DNA from: JBBDMU01 sp040905685
GTDB taxonomy: Bacteria; Bacteroidota; Rhodothermia; Balneolales; Natronogracilivirgulaceae
DNA: 32,187 bases
Direction of reading: 5' to 3'
Assembly: GCA_040905685.1 (NCBI GenBank)
Contig: JBBDRB010000061.1
Location: forward strand, 1-32,187
Shown here in pieces: positions 23,450 to 32,141 of this stretch; the stretch's first letter is position 1; each line of letters opens with the position of its first letter. Position numbers and translations under genes: made by a program. A model generated the notes under the pieces. That model was not told the origin of the DNA, made no database searches, and saw only the letters and a list, made by a program, of their open reading frames with translations.

Positions 23450-25129
23450 TCACTCATCGGTAACACAACCTTCAGAAGCCGAAGAAACGTTTTTTATGTA
23501 TTTATACAGCGCTCCGTTCGTCACCTTATAGGGCGGGGCGTTCCATTCGTTTCTTCGGCTTTTTATTACATCTTCCGGTACCTCTAATATGATGGAATTC
23601 TCTTCGGCATCTATGATGATGAGATCGCCGTCTTCCACCAGTCCGATCAGGCCGCCCTCCTGGGCTTCGGGGGTAACATGACCGACAACAAAGCCATGCG
23701 TTCCCCCGGAAAATCGTCCGTCGGTAACCAGGGCCACGCTGTTGCCAAGTTTGGCCCCCATGATGGCCGCCGTGATGGAGAGCATTTCCCGCATGCCGGG
23801 TCCGCCTTTGGGCCCTTCATATCGTATGATAACCACGTCGCCGGCGATTACTTCATTATTTTCTATTCCGGCCAGGCATTCTTCTTCGGAATCATATACC
23901 CTGGCCGTCCCCTTGAACAGGGTTCCCTCTTTTCCGGTTATCTTGGCTACGGCTCCTTCGGAAGCCAGGTTGCCGTACAGGATGTTAAGATGGCCGGTCT
24001 TTTTAATGGGGCTGGTTACCGGGTGGATGATCTTTTGTTCCTCCAGCAGGGCCGGCAGTTCTTCCAGATTTTCCTCGAGGCTCTTGCCGGTGACGGTCAT
24101 GCAGTCTCCGTGCAGGTAGCCCTCCTTCAGCAGCAGTTTCTGCACGCCGGGAATGCCGCCGACTACATTCAGATCTTCCATTACATAGCTGCCGCTTGGC
24201 TTTAAATCAGCGAGAAAGGGTGTCCGGTTTGAAATTTCCTGGAATTCATCAATGGTTAAAGACACCCCGGCGGCTTTGGCCATGGCAATAAGGTGCAGAA
24301 CGGCATTGGTGGACCCGCCAAGGGCAACGACCACGGTGACGGCATTTTCGAAAGCTTTACGGGTCATGATATCGGCCGGCTTGATATCCTTCTCAAGCAG
24401 GTTCTTCAGGGCATCCCCGGCCTTCCTGCATTCCCCGGTCTTGCCCTTGCCGGTAGCCGGAGTGGACGAGCTGTAGGGCAGGCTCATGCCCATGGATTCA
24501 ATGGCTGAGGCCATGGTGTTTGCCGTGTACATGCCGCCGCAAGCCCCGGCGCCCGGACAAGCGTGTTTCAGGACCCTTTTCAGCCCATTTTCATCAACTT
24601 CTTTGGAAAGGTATTGCCCATAGGCCTCAAAGGCTGAAACGATATCCAGTTTTTTATCTCCCAGAAAGCCAGGCTGTATGGTTCCGCCATACACCATAAT
24701 GGAGGGGCGGTTAACCCGGGACATGGCCATAAGCGATCCGGGCATGTTTTTATCGCACCCCGGCAGGGCGATGATGCCGTCGTACCATTGGGCTCTTACC
24801 ACCGTTTCGATGGAATCGGCAATGATATCGCGGGACTGAAGGGAGTATTTCATGCCTTCGGTCCCCATGGAGATGCCGTCACTGACGCCGATGGTGTGGA
24901 AAACAAAGCCGATAAGGCCGGCTTTTTGCACCCCGTCCTTTACGTGTGCGGCCAGAGCATTGAGATGCATATTACAGGGGTTTCCGTCCCATCCCATGCT
25001 GGCAATGCCGATCTGGGCTTTATCCATATCTTCATCGTTCATGCCTGTGGCGTATAGCATGGCCTGTGAACCAACCTGGGATCGTTCCTGTGTAAGCCTG
25101 CGGCTGTATTTGTTCAATATGCTGCTCAT
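23450..25129 (-). CDS. ilvD: Dihydroxy-acid dehydratase
   Basis: This 559-residue enzyme dehydrates the dihydroxy acids to 2-oxoisovalerate and 2-oxo-3-methylvalerate. Three Fe-S cysteines are seen: Cys52 (GNPCNMHL), Cys125 (LPGCDKNMPG) and Cys197 (GAGACGGMYTANTM). That spacing fits the [2Fe-2S] class of the IlvD/Edd family. Also present are HTIGVSDGISMGTEGMKYSL, YSSSTPATGKGK and, near the C-terminus, TDGRFSGGTHGFVVGHVTPEA. It is physically apart from the ilvB operon, about 4.9 kb away with other genes between, and has its own upstream region, so it is regulated separately. No Ile/Leu-rich leader as clear as that of ilvB is found there. Confidence 0.96.
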   Translation of the reverse strand: MSSILNKYSRRLTQERSQVGSQAMLYATGMNDEDMDKAQIGIASMGWDGNPCNMHLNALAAHVKDGVQKAGLIGFVFHTIGVSDGISMGTEGMKYSLQSRDIIADSIETVVRAQWYDGIIALPGCDKNMPGSLMAMSRVNRPSIMVYGGTIQPGFLGDKKLDIVSAFEAYGQYLSKEVDENGLKRVLKHACPGAGACGGMYTANTMASAIESMGMSLPYSSSTPATGKGKTGECRKAGDALKNLLEKDIKPADIMTRKAFENAVTVVVALGGSTNAVLHLIAMAKAAGVSLTIDEFQEISNRTPFLADLKPSGSYVMEDLNVVGGIPGVQKLLLKEGYLHGDCMTVTGKSLEENLEELPALLEEQKIIHPVTSPIKKTGHLNILYGNLASEGAVAKITGKEGTLFKGTARVYDSEEECLAGIENNEVIAGDVVIIRYEGPKGGPGMREMLSITAAIMGAKLGNSVALVTDGRFSGGTHGFVVGHVTPEAQEGGLIGLVEDGDLIIIDAEENSIILEVPEDVIKSRRNEWNAPPYKVTNGALYKYIKNVSSASEGCVTDE

Positions 25130-25649
25130 CGCTGATTAATCTTTTTTTAACGGTTATTGTGAGGAGGTTGGGATAATACGAAAAAAGGATGATTATAAAC
25201 AGGGAGGCAAGCGACAGCGGCTGTACCGGCGAGGGCGGCAGGACATAAATAAATTTCCTAAAGACAGGCTATTGTATTATCTTAAGAATAAATTAGTTGA
25301 TGGATAGTTTTCATATCATAAGGAATGGAAACAGAATTCAAATTTTTTATGTTCTGGTTAGCAACAGAACGTATATAACGTCCCAAATTCGTGACTATTT
25401 GTTTTGAAACATCTTGAATTGCGTTCGGAGACTGTGATATAACAAATCATTTTTTAGCCTCCCGGTTTATTTTCAATTCAAGTTCAGCCAATAAAAATTT
25501 AATACAGAAATTAACAGAAGCACTGATTGTTTATCCCCCGGTATTAACCACTACGAAATTATTTATTATGATTATTTTAGAAGCGAAGATTTGGGATGTA
25601 GTGGTGTATAGCATGTTGGGTGGCCAATGCTTCTCAATCCCAAACCATC
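25130..25649. other. Divergent intergenic region between ilvD and the RNase E/G gene
   Basis: About 500 AT-rich bases must hold the promoters of both genes. I see a hairpin GTTCTG-8 bases-CAGAAC at 25351-25370 and a GC-rich island at about 25200-25245 in an otherwise AT-rich context. On the ilvD side there are two short frames, 25312-25314 onward (MKTIHQLIYS) and one starting near 25245 (rich in Cys and Arg). Neither has enough support to annotate as a leader. No tRNA or terminator was recognised. Confidence 0.4.
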
Positions 25650-27911
25650 ATGAAAAACCAAATAATAGTCCATGCGGCAGACAAGCAGACGCGCATAGCC
25701 TTGATCGAAAATGGTGAATTAGCTCAACTTTTTATAGAGTCACCTGAAAACCAACGCACCGTTGGTGATATATATCTGGCTGAAGTCCATAAAGTTATGG
25801 CCGGCATACGGGCCGCCTTCATCAGCATGGGAACTTCGCGCGATGCCTTTCTTCACTTTTCAGATACCGGCGAGCATCTGGAAGATTATATCGTAATGCT
25901 GAACGGCAAGAAAGCCCTGCCTAAGAATTATGAGAAATTCAAGGCCCAGCAAAACGGTGAAGCTAAAACTCCCTCCATATCCGAGCTGCAGAACCGCTCC
26001 GGAGCCTTGCTGCAGCAGAAGCAAAAACTGCTTGTCCAGATCGTCAAGGAACCGATCGGCTCCAAGGGCCCGCGCGTATCTACCAATATATCGATCGCCG
26101 GGCGTTTTCTCGTGCTCATGCCCATGGGAGATTACGTGGGCGTGTCCAAAAGGATCCGTAGTTATAAGGAGCGCCGCCGCCTCCGGCAGGTTGTCGCCGA
26201 TATCCTTCCGGAAGGATTTGGCGTGATCATCCGGACCGTAGCTGAAGGCCAGGATGATGAAGCCATTCACGAGGATCTGAAAGATGTGCTCAACAAATGG
26301 GAAGCCATCCTGGAAAAGCTGGAATCCGCCAAACCGCCTGAGCTTCTGCACCGTGATCTGGATATGACCGAAAGCCTTATCCGCGATCTTTTTGCCAAGG
26401 ATTACGAACGAATCCTGATCGATGATTCCAAAATGTATAAATCGATTAAATCCTACGTTTCCAGGGTAGCCCCGGCCATGGTGCCCAATCTGCAGCTGTA
26501 CAAAGGCTCCGAGCATGTTTTCGATTACATGAAGATCGGCCGGGATGTGGATTCCGTTTTCAGCCCCAGGGTGAAGATGCCCAGCGGCGGATACCTGATA
26601 TTTGAGCAAACCGAAGCCATGTATGTGGTTGACGTTAACTCGGGCCGGTACGCGGCTAAGAAAAACCAGGAAGACAACTCCCTGAAGACCAATCTGGAAG
26701 CGGCCCGTGAAATTGCCAAGCAACTCAGGCTTCGCGATATCGGGGGCATTATTGTGGTTGATTTTATTGATCTTTGGGATGATAACAACCGCAAGAAGAT
26801 CTTCGATGAGCTCAAGCGGGAATTCCGAAAGGACCGGGCCAAAACCAACCTCCTTCAGATGAGTGATTTCGGTTTGGTCCAGATTACCCGGCAGAGGATA
26901 CGTCCGAGTGTGGTCAATTCCGTTTCCCGTGTCTGCCCCATGTGCGGCGGTTCGGGCGCCGTGGTCAGCCAGAATACCATTGTAGCCGATATGGAAAGCT
27001 GGCTTACCAAATACAGATATACCTACAAGCTCCGTTCGGTTGACCTGCACGTGAACCCGTATCTGCATTCGCTGCTTACCAGTGGGTTCATCAGCCAGAA
27101 GCTGAAATGGATGTTAAAACGGCTCATGCTCATCTCCGTATATGCCGACGATACCATTTCACTGAATGATTTTAAATGTACGCTTCCCGGATCCGATGTG
27201 GATATCACGGAGGCGGTGATCAAGGACCAGCCTATTGAAGAGGCGGTCAAGCTGAATGATGAAAGCCTTGCCGACCAACAGCTTGAAAATAAAGCCGGCA
27301 CCGATCTGGATGTGTATAAAAGAGACGGCTCTTCCGGTAGATCTCCGGGCCGGACTAAACAGGCCCCCGGACAGGAGTCCAGGAAAGGAAGCCGGTCCAA
27401 ACCGAAGACCAAAGACCATGCCGGCGATCAGGAAAAGGGGCAGTCCAGGCCGAAACCGGCTCCCAAAAAAGGCCGGGTCGGATCCAAGTATTATAAAACG
27501 GATAAGGAAGAAAAACAGGAGGAACCGCAAGGCGGGACGGGTCAGCCGGAGTCTGTACAGCAGGGTGGAGGCACTGAAGAAGATAAGCCGCGTTCGGCCA
27601 TTGAGGTGGCCCGCGAGCATCGGCTGAAAAAAGAAAAAGAGGAGGCCGAAGCCGCTGAATCCGGTTTAGCGAATGCTGCACCGCAGGAGGCGGAAAAAAC
27701 AGCGGCCCCGAAAACAGCGGCCCCGAAAAAAGCGCCCGCCAAAAAAACGCCCAAACCGGCTAAACCGGCAAAGGCTAAAGCCGCTGATACTCAGGATGAT
27801 TCCGACGAGCACGCCGGGGAAAAGCCGAAGGCTAAACGTGGTCGTCCTCCCAAAAAAAAGGCCGGGGAACAGGCTGAAGAAGACGAGAAGGCAGCATCGA
27901 CAAAATCCTGA
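25650..27911 (+). CDS. rng: Ribonuclease E/G family protein with a long disordered C-terminal tail
   Basis: This endoribonuclease (753 residues from the ATG at 25650) acts in RNA turnover and rRNA processing. The ATG fits the family N-terminus (MKNQIIVHAADKQTRIALIENG); an in-frame GTG at 25620 would add 10 residues. An S1-type domain (VGDIYLAEVHKVMAGIRAAFISMG) with an insertion is followed by the catalytic domain with Asp328 (YVVDVNSG) and Asp371 (VVDFIDLWDD), and the zinc-link Cys429/Cys432 (CPMCGG). From about residue 535 comes ~215 residues of low-complexity Lys/Pro/Ala/Glu sequence, including APKKAPAKKTPKPAKPAKAK and an AT-hook-like KRGRPPKKK (729-737). Bacteroidota RNase G is usually nearer 520 residues. 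It lies 61 bases before hslV on the same strand. Confidence 0.92.
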   Translation: MKNQIIVHAADKQTRIALIENGELAQLFIESPENQRTVGDIYLAEVHKVMAGIRAAFISMGTSRDAFLHFSDTGEHLEDYIVMLNGKKALPKNYEKFKAQQNGEAKTPSISELQNRSGALLQQKQKLLVQIVKEPIGSKGPRVSTNISIAGRFLVLMPMGDYVGVSKRIRSYKERRRLRQVVADILPEGFGVIIRTVAEGQDDEAIHEDLKDVLNKWEAILEKLESAKPPELLHRDLDMTESLIRDLFAKDYERILIDDSKMYKSIKSYVSRVAPAMVPNLQLYKGSEHVFDYMKIGRDVDSVFSPRVKMPSGGYLIFEQTEAMYVVDVNSGRYAAKKNQEDNSLKTNLEAAREIAKQLRLRDIGGIIVVDFIDLWDDNNRKKIFDELKREFRKDRAKTNLLQMSDFGLVQITRQRIRPSVVNSVSRVCPMCGGSGAVVSQNTIVADMESWLTKYRYTYKLRSVDLHVNPYLHSLLTSGFISQKLKWMLKRLMLISVYADDTISLNDFKCTLPGSDVDITEAVIKDQPIEEAVKLNDESLADQQLENKAGTDLDVYKRDGSSGRSPGRTKQAPGQESRKGSRSKPKTKDHAGDQEKGQSRPKPAPKKGRVGSKYYKTDKEEKQEEPQGGTGQPESVQQGGGTEEDKPRSAIEVAREHRLKKEKEEAEAAESGLANAAPQEAEKTAAPKTAAPKKAPAKKTPKPAKPAKAKAADTQDDSDEHAGEKPKAKRGRPPKKKAGEQAEEDEKAASTKS

Positions 27912-27972
27912 TCGACCGGCAACGGATTGCAGGTTGATACGTTCTTGGTATTCATCAAATATAGGGTAATAT

Positions 27973-28515
27973 ATGAGCTTTAATCTCAATGCTACGACGG
28001 TACTGGGTGTCATTCATAATGGAAAAGCCGCCATCGGGGCCGACGGGCAAGCCACCATGGAGAATACCGTGGTGAAGGCGACCGTTCAAAAAGTAAGGAA
28101 ACTTTATGAAGGCCAGGTGCTTGCCGGTTTTGCCGGCTCCACGGCCGACGCCTTCACCCTCTTTGAACGTTTTGAGGAAAAGCTAAACCAGTTTAACGGC
28201 AACATACAGCGCGCCGCCGTAGAGCTGGCCAAAGACTGGAGAAGCGACCGCTTCCTGAGAAAGCTCGAAGCCCTGCTCATTGTCATGAACGATGAAAAAG
28301 GCCTGCTTGTTTCCGGACAGGGAGATGTGATGGAAATGGATGATCAGATCCTGGCCATAGGCAGTGGAGGGTCGTATGCACTGGCTGCCGCCCGGTCACT
28401 AAAAAAACATGCCGCACATTTGTCCCCCGGGGAGCTGATTGAGGAATCGCTTCATACGGCAGCTGATATTTGTATTTACACCAACCACAATTTAACCATT
28501 TTGGAAATTGAGTAA
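27973..28515 (+). CDS. hslV: ATP-dependent protease subunit HslV
   Basis: This 180-residue proteasome-like peptidase forms the core of HslUV. The catalytic N-terminal Thr is expected to be Thr8, released from a 7-residue propeptide (MSFNLNA, then TTVLGV). Conserved active-site neighbours follow: GADGQATMENTVVK and QKVRKL provide the Asp17 and Lys28/Lys33 equivalents counted from the mature Thr. AGFAGSTADAFTLFERFEEKL and GQGDVMEMDDQILAIGSGGSYALAAA are family signatures. Its last 8 bases overlap the hslU start, so the two are translationally coupled. Length is normal. Confidence 0.95.
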   Translation: MSFNLNATTVLGVIHNGKAAIGADGQATMENTVVKATVQKVRKLYEGQVLAGFAGSTADAFTLFERFEEKLNQFNGNIQRAAVELAKDWRSDRFLRKLEALLIVMNDEKGLLVSGQGDVMEMDDQILAIGSGGSYALAAARSLKKHAAHLSPGELIEESLHTAADICIYTNHNLTILEIE

Positions 28516-29938
28516 TTCAAGCAAAAAACAATTTGAGGCTAATTTCACACCGCGGCAAATCGTCGCTGAATTGGATAAATATATTGTCAGCCAGAATTCA
28601 GCCAAAAAATCGGTAGCCATTGCCTTGAGAAACCGGTGGCGCCGCCTCAATTCCAATGTACAGATCCGGGATGAGATCCTTCCGAATAACATCATACTTA
28701 TTGGTCCGACCGGGGTCGGCAAGACCGAAATAGCAAGGAGGCTGGCGCGCCTGGCCAAAGCCCCCTTCATCAAAGTGGAGGCCTCAAAATATACCGAAGT
28801 CGGGTATGTGGGCCGCGATGTGGAATCCATGGTTCGCGACCTTACCGAAATTGCACTCACCATGGTGAAGAGCGAAATGCAGGAAAGGGTGAAAGATAAG
28901 GCCGAAGAGCTTGTCGAAGAGCGCATCCTGGATATGCTCATTCCTCCCCTGAAAAGAACACCCGGAAAATCATCTCCCGCCACGCCCGGATATAAAAGCG
29001 ACATCGGGTTTGATCCGGAACAGGCGACGGACCAGGACCTGAACGAGCGTACGCGTGAAAAGTTCCGTCAGAAGCTGCAGAAAGGCGAGATGGAAGACCG
29101 TAAGGTGGAAATGGACGTCAAGGCCAGCGGACAGCCCATGATGCAGATATTTGGTCCGGGAGGCATGGAGGAACTGGGTATTAACCTTCAGGATATGATG
29201 GGGAACATGTCGCCTAAAAAGACAAAAAAGCGGCAAATGAAGATTAAAGATGCCCGAAAGGCGCTTTTTGCTGAAGAGGCTGAGAAGCTGATTGACCATG
29301 ATTCGGCCGTCTCCGAAGCCCTGACCCGGGTACAGAATTCAGGCATCGTCTTTATCGATGAAATTGATAAAATAGCCGGGGGCACCACCGGGAACGGCCG
29401 CGGTGGCGGACCCGATGTGAGCCGCCAGGGGGTGCAGCGGGACCTGTTGCCTATCGTGGAGGGATCGAATGTGTCTACCAAATACGGCATGGTCAAGACC
29501 GACCACATCCTTTTTGTCGCCTCGGGGGCCTTTCATACCTCGAAGCCTTCCGACCTGATTCCCGAACTTCAGGGACGTTTCCCCATCCGGGTCGAAATGG
29601 ATTCGCTGACGGAGAAAGATTTTTATGATATCCTTACAACACCCAAAAATGCCCTTACCAAACAGTATGAGGCTATGATCGAGTCAGAAGGCGTGGTATT
29701 GAAATTCAATGACGATGCCATAAAAGAAATTGCCCGGGTGGCCGCCCAGGTAAATGACTCGGTAGAGAATATCGGGGCCCGCCGCTTGCACACCATCCTT
29801 TCCACCGTACTGGAGGAACTGCTGTTTGCCATACCCGAAGATATTTCCGAAGGGGAGATCGTCATCGATAAAGCCTATGTGAACAAACAGCTTGACAAGC
29901 TTGTCAAAGATCAGGATCTGAGCCATTACATCCTCTAG
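28508..29938 (+). CDS. hslU: ATP-dependent protease ATPase subunit HslU
   Basis: This 476-residue AAA+ unfoldase feeds proteins to HslV. The start is TTG at 28508, inside hslV; no in-frame ATG exists until far past the Walker A motif, so the TTG must be used. Walker A is GPTGVGKT (66-73), the pore loop GYVG (99-102), and Walker B VFIDEID (281-287). The I-domain lies at about 112-245. The C-terminus LSHYIL fits the conserved tail that docks into HslV. The I-domain includes a Met/Gly-rich stretch (MMQIFGPGGMEELGINLQDMMGNM), common in this family. Length is slightly above E. coli HslU. Confidence 0.95.
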   Translation: MSNSSKKQFEANFTPRQIVAELDKYIVSQNSAKKSVAIALRNRWRRLNSNVQIRDEILPNNIILIGPTGVGKTEIARRLARLAKAPFIKVEASKYTEVGYVGRDVESMVRDLTEIALTMVKSEMQERVKDKAEELVEERILDMLIPPLKRTPGKSSPATPGYKSDIGFDPEQATDQDLNERTREKFRQKLQKGEMEDRKVEMDVKASGQPMMQIFGPGGMEELGINLQDMMGNMSPKKTKKRQMKIKDARKALFAEEAEKLIDHDSAVSEALTRVQNSGIVFIDEIDKIAGGTTGNGRGGGPDVSRQGVQRDLLPIVEGSNVSTKYGMVKTDHILFVASGAFHTSKPSDLIPELQGRFPIRVEMDSLTEKDFYDILTTPKNALTKQYEAMIESEGVVLKFNDDAIKEIARVAAQVNDSVENIGARRLHTILSTVLEELLFAIPEDISEGEIVIDKAYVNKQLDKLVKDQDLSHYIL

Positions 29939-29945
29939 TAATGAG

Positions 29946-29995
29946 CCGTGATTACAGCCCTTCCGCCTCGCATTAAGAGGCTTTGATCCGCACGG
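29946..29995 (+). terminator. Weak candidate terminator after hslU
   Basis: CCGTG (29946-29950) pairs with CACGG (29991-29995), enclosing GCCTC (29965-29969) paired with GAGGC (29977-29981). It begins 8 bases past the hslU stop. There is no strong T-run after either stem, so termination is uncertain; it may protect the mRNA 3' end instead. Confidence 0.3.
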
Positions 29996-30049
29996 TCAAA
30001 AACTTATTAGAAAACATTATTTTTTAGAGAAATTGTAATGTTTCTTTAA

Positions 30050-30057
30050 TATATTTG
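30050..30057 (+). promoter_or_regulatory. Candidate Bacteroidota-type -7 element for the S41 protease gene
   Basis: TATATTTG is an exact match to TAnnTTTG. It lies about 150 bases upstream of the protease ATG in a 266-base AT-rich gap after hslU. A TTG occurs 14 bases further upstream, closer than usual for the -33 element. The rest of the gap shows only an A/T dyad (AACATTA/TAATGTT around 30013-30043). Confidence 0.35.
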
Positions 30058-30204
30058 CTGTGTTGAGATTAAGTAACTATTAAAAAAGGGTTTAACAATG
30101 CCATTTTTTTTGTGCATCCGGACGGAAAAATTAAAAGTTTCTAAAACATTTCCCTTCCACCCGGCGTTACGTATGTATTGTTCATAATTAAAAAAACCTA
30201 ACAT

Positions 30205-32073
30205 ATGACACTGAAGAAATTTCTTGCACCAAACATAGCAACAATCCTTGTTTTTTTCTTCGCCTGGTTCGCCGGTTTCGAAAGCATCTTTATCGGTAAA
30301 AACAGCGATGAAAAAAACATTGAAAAATATATTGAAGCCCAAAGTAAGATATATGAAAACTATGTAGACATACTGGATATTGACGAACTGTATAAAAACA
30401 GCATGCGTGGTTTTGTACGCAATTTACAGGATACCACCCTGTCGCTGTCGGGAACACCGCTGGATACCAATTTTACCGACATTAACATCTCCTCGGTGAA
30501 GGAATCCGTGTCCAGCTTTGAACGCGCTTACCGTTATATGGCTAACAATGCCGCAGATGAGAATATAGACAAGCGTGTTGAAGATGCTATCAAGGGTATG
30601 TTCAACAAGCTTGACCCCCATTCCATTTATATTAATGCTGAATCGAGTGAAGATATTCAGGAGCAGTTTACCGGTAAGTTTCAGGGAGTCGGCATTCAGT
30701 TCCAGGTGTTAAACGACACCATTACCGTAATTTCCGCCATCTCGGGCGGGCCCAGTGAGCAGCTCGGCATTCAGTCGGGCGATCGCATCGTGACCATTGA
30801 TGACTCGGTTTCCGTGGGCTTTACCGAACAGGATGTGGTTAATCACTTGCGTGGGCCGAAAGGCACGGTAGTGAAGGTGGGGATTCAAAGACCGATGAAC
30901 CGGGACAGGCTCAACTTTGAGATCGTTCGTGACGACATCCCCCTTCATACCGTGGATGCCTCGTATATGCTGGATGATCAGACGGGCTACATCCGGGTCA
31001 ACCGCTTTGCCGCCACGACTCATCAGGAGTTTATTACGGCCATGAGCAAGCTGGATGAATTAGGCATGAACCGTCTGATGCTCGACATGCGTGGCAATCC
31101 GGGTGGATACCTGGAACAGGCTGTTCGCATTACCAATGAATTTTTCCCGAGAGGAACCAATCTGGTGGCAACGCAAAGCCGGCACTCACGGTTTACCTCC
31201 GAATACCGGGCCAACCGAAATGGCCGGTATATCGATCTGCCGGTCATCATGCTCGTTGATGAGGGTTCGGCATCAGGAAGCGAGATCGTCAGCGGAGCCC
31301 TGCAGGATCATGACCGGGCCCTTATCGTCGGCCGGAGAACTTTCGGCAAAGGCCTTGTTCAACAGCAATACAAGCTGGCTGACAACAGCAACATCCGGGT
31401 GACCATATCCAGGTACAACACCCCTTCCGGCCGCCTTATTCAGAAGCCGTACAGCAAAGGCCGGGAAGAATACGCCTATGAGGTCCATTCCAGGGAGCGG
31501 GATGCCTCCGGCGATATTGAACATTTCATCCAGAACATACCGGACTCTCTGACCTTTAAGACCACGGCCGGAAGATCCGTCTATGGCGGCGGCGGTGTAT
31601 TGCCTGATCATATCGTTCAAACAGATACGACGACCAATTTTGTATACACGCTGATGCGGGGCCGGCAGGTCGCATCTACATTTGTACGTGAATACCTGGA
31701 TCACAACAGCGACACATTCCGCGGTGAATGGGAGCATCGTTTCAGCGATTTTCAGTCCGACTTCAGATGGTCTGAAAGCAGCCGCGATAAATTCAAAGAG
31801 ATCCTGCTCTCCAATGGCATGGTCCTGTCCGATGAATTCGTCAGCCCGGAAATAAAAAATGATTCCCTTTATCTTAACCAGGAACAGTACGATACCGATA
31901 TTAACGAGGCCGAAAGCTATATCAAGGCTGAACTGGCCAGGCAGGTTTGGGGGATGGAATATTTCTATCCCATCTTCAATACCGAACTGGATAACGGCGT
32001 TCGCGTGGCCCAGACCTTATGGCCCAATGTACAGGCCCTTAAAGCCGAGGCTATTCCACCGTCATTAGACTAA
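30205..32073 (+). CDS. S41 family C-terminal processing protease (CtpA/Prc type)
   Basis: This 622-residue protein has an N-terminal signal or membrane anchor (about 11-30), then a helical region, and a PDZ domain at roughly 155-235 (FQGVGIQFQVLNDTITVISAI, then GIQSGDRIVTIDD). The S41 catalytic core follows, with LDMRGNPGGYLEQAV, the serine motif VDEGSASGSEI (351-361) and Lys382 in RTFGKGLVQQQ forming the Ser-Lys pair. A C-terminal region of about 200 residues lies beyond the core. It trims C-termini of periplasmic proteins. The helical module before the PDZ (DELYKNSMRGFVRNLQ, then KRVEDAIKGMFNKLDPHS) looks doubled. A strong terminator lies 29 bases after its stop. Confidence 0.93.
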   Translation: MTLKKFLAPNIATILVFFFAWFAGFESIFIGKNSDEKNIEKYIEAQSKIYENYVDILDIDELYKNSMRGFVRNLQDTTLSLSGTPLDTNFTDINISSVKESVSSFERAYRYMANNAADENIDKRVEDAIKGMFNKLDPHSIYINAESSEDIQEQFTGKFQGVGIQFQVLNDTITVISAISGGPSEQLGIQSGDRIVTIDDSVSVGFTEQDVVNHLRGPKGTVVKVGIQRPMNRDRLNFEIVRDDIPLHTVDASYMLDDQTGYIRVNRFAATTHQEFITAMSKLDELGMNRLMLDMRGNPGGYLEQAVRITNEFFPRGTNLVATQSRHSRFTSEYRANRNGRYIDLPVIMLVDEGSASGSEIVSGALQDHDRALIVGRRTFGKGLVQQQYKLADNSNIRVTISRYNTPSGRLIQKPYSKGREEYAYEVHSRERDASGDIEHFIQNIPDSLTFKTTAGRSVYGGGGVLPDHIVQTDTTTNFVYTLMRGRQVASTFVREYLDHNSDTFRGEWEHRFSDFQSDFRWSESSRDKFKEILLSNGMVLSDEFVSPEIKNDSLYLNQEQYDTDINEAESYIKAELARQVWGMEYFYPIFNTELDNGVRVAQTLWPNVQALKAEAIPPSLD

Positions 32074-32101
32074 CGTCGGATCCTTACCGCATTGACACAC
32101 T

Positions 32102-32141
32102 AAAAAAAGGCCGCTCATATTGAATGAGCGGCCTTTTTTTT
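32102..32141 (+). terminator. Strong intrinsic terminator
   Basis: AAGGCCGCTCAT (32107-32118) pairs perfectly with ATGAGCGGCCTT (32124-32135) across a 5-base loop, followed by a T-run to 32141 and preceded by an A-run, so it may work in both directions. It closes the S41 protease gene. Group II intron-like sequence begins at the very next base. Confidence 0.95.

Noticed and set aside
25180..25314. Short frames upstream of ilvD (MKTIHQLIYS, a Cys/Arg-rich 17-mer, and an Ile/Leu-rich frame near 25165-25195)
   Set aside because: The Ile/Leu-rich one has no ATG/GTG/TTG start and runs into ilvD without a stop. The others lack enrichment and no alternative stems follow.
25351..25370. Hairpin GTTCTG/CAGAAC as a terminator
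   Set aside because: No T-run on either strand, and it lies between divergent genes where no transcript should end.
25860..27068. A 402-codon minus-strand frame opposite the RNase E/G gene
   Set aside because: It lies fully inside a clear RNase coding region, and its protein is low-complexity without recognisable motifs.
30098..30187. A 29-codon frame (MPFFLCIRTEK...) ahead of the S41 protease
   Set aside because: No start signal, no family and an odd composition; taken as chance in AT-rich leader DNA.
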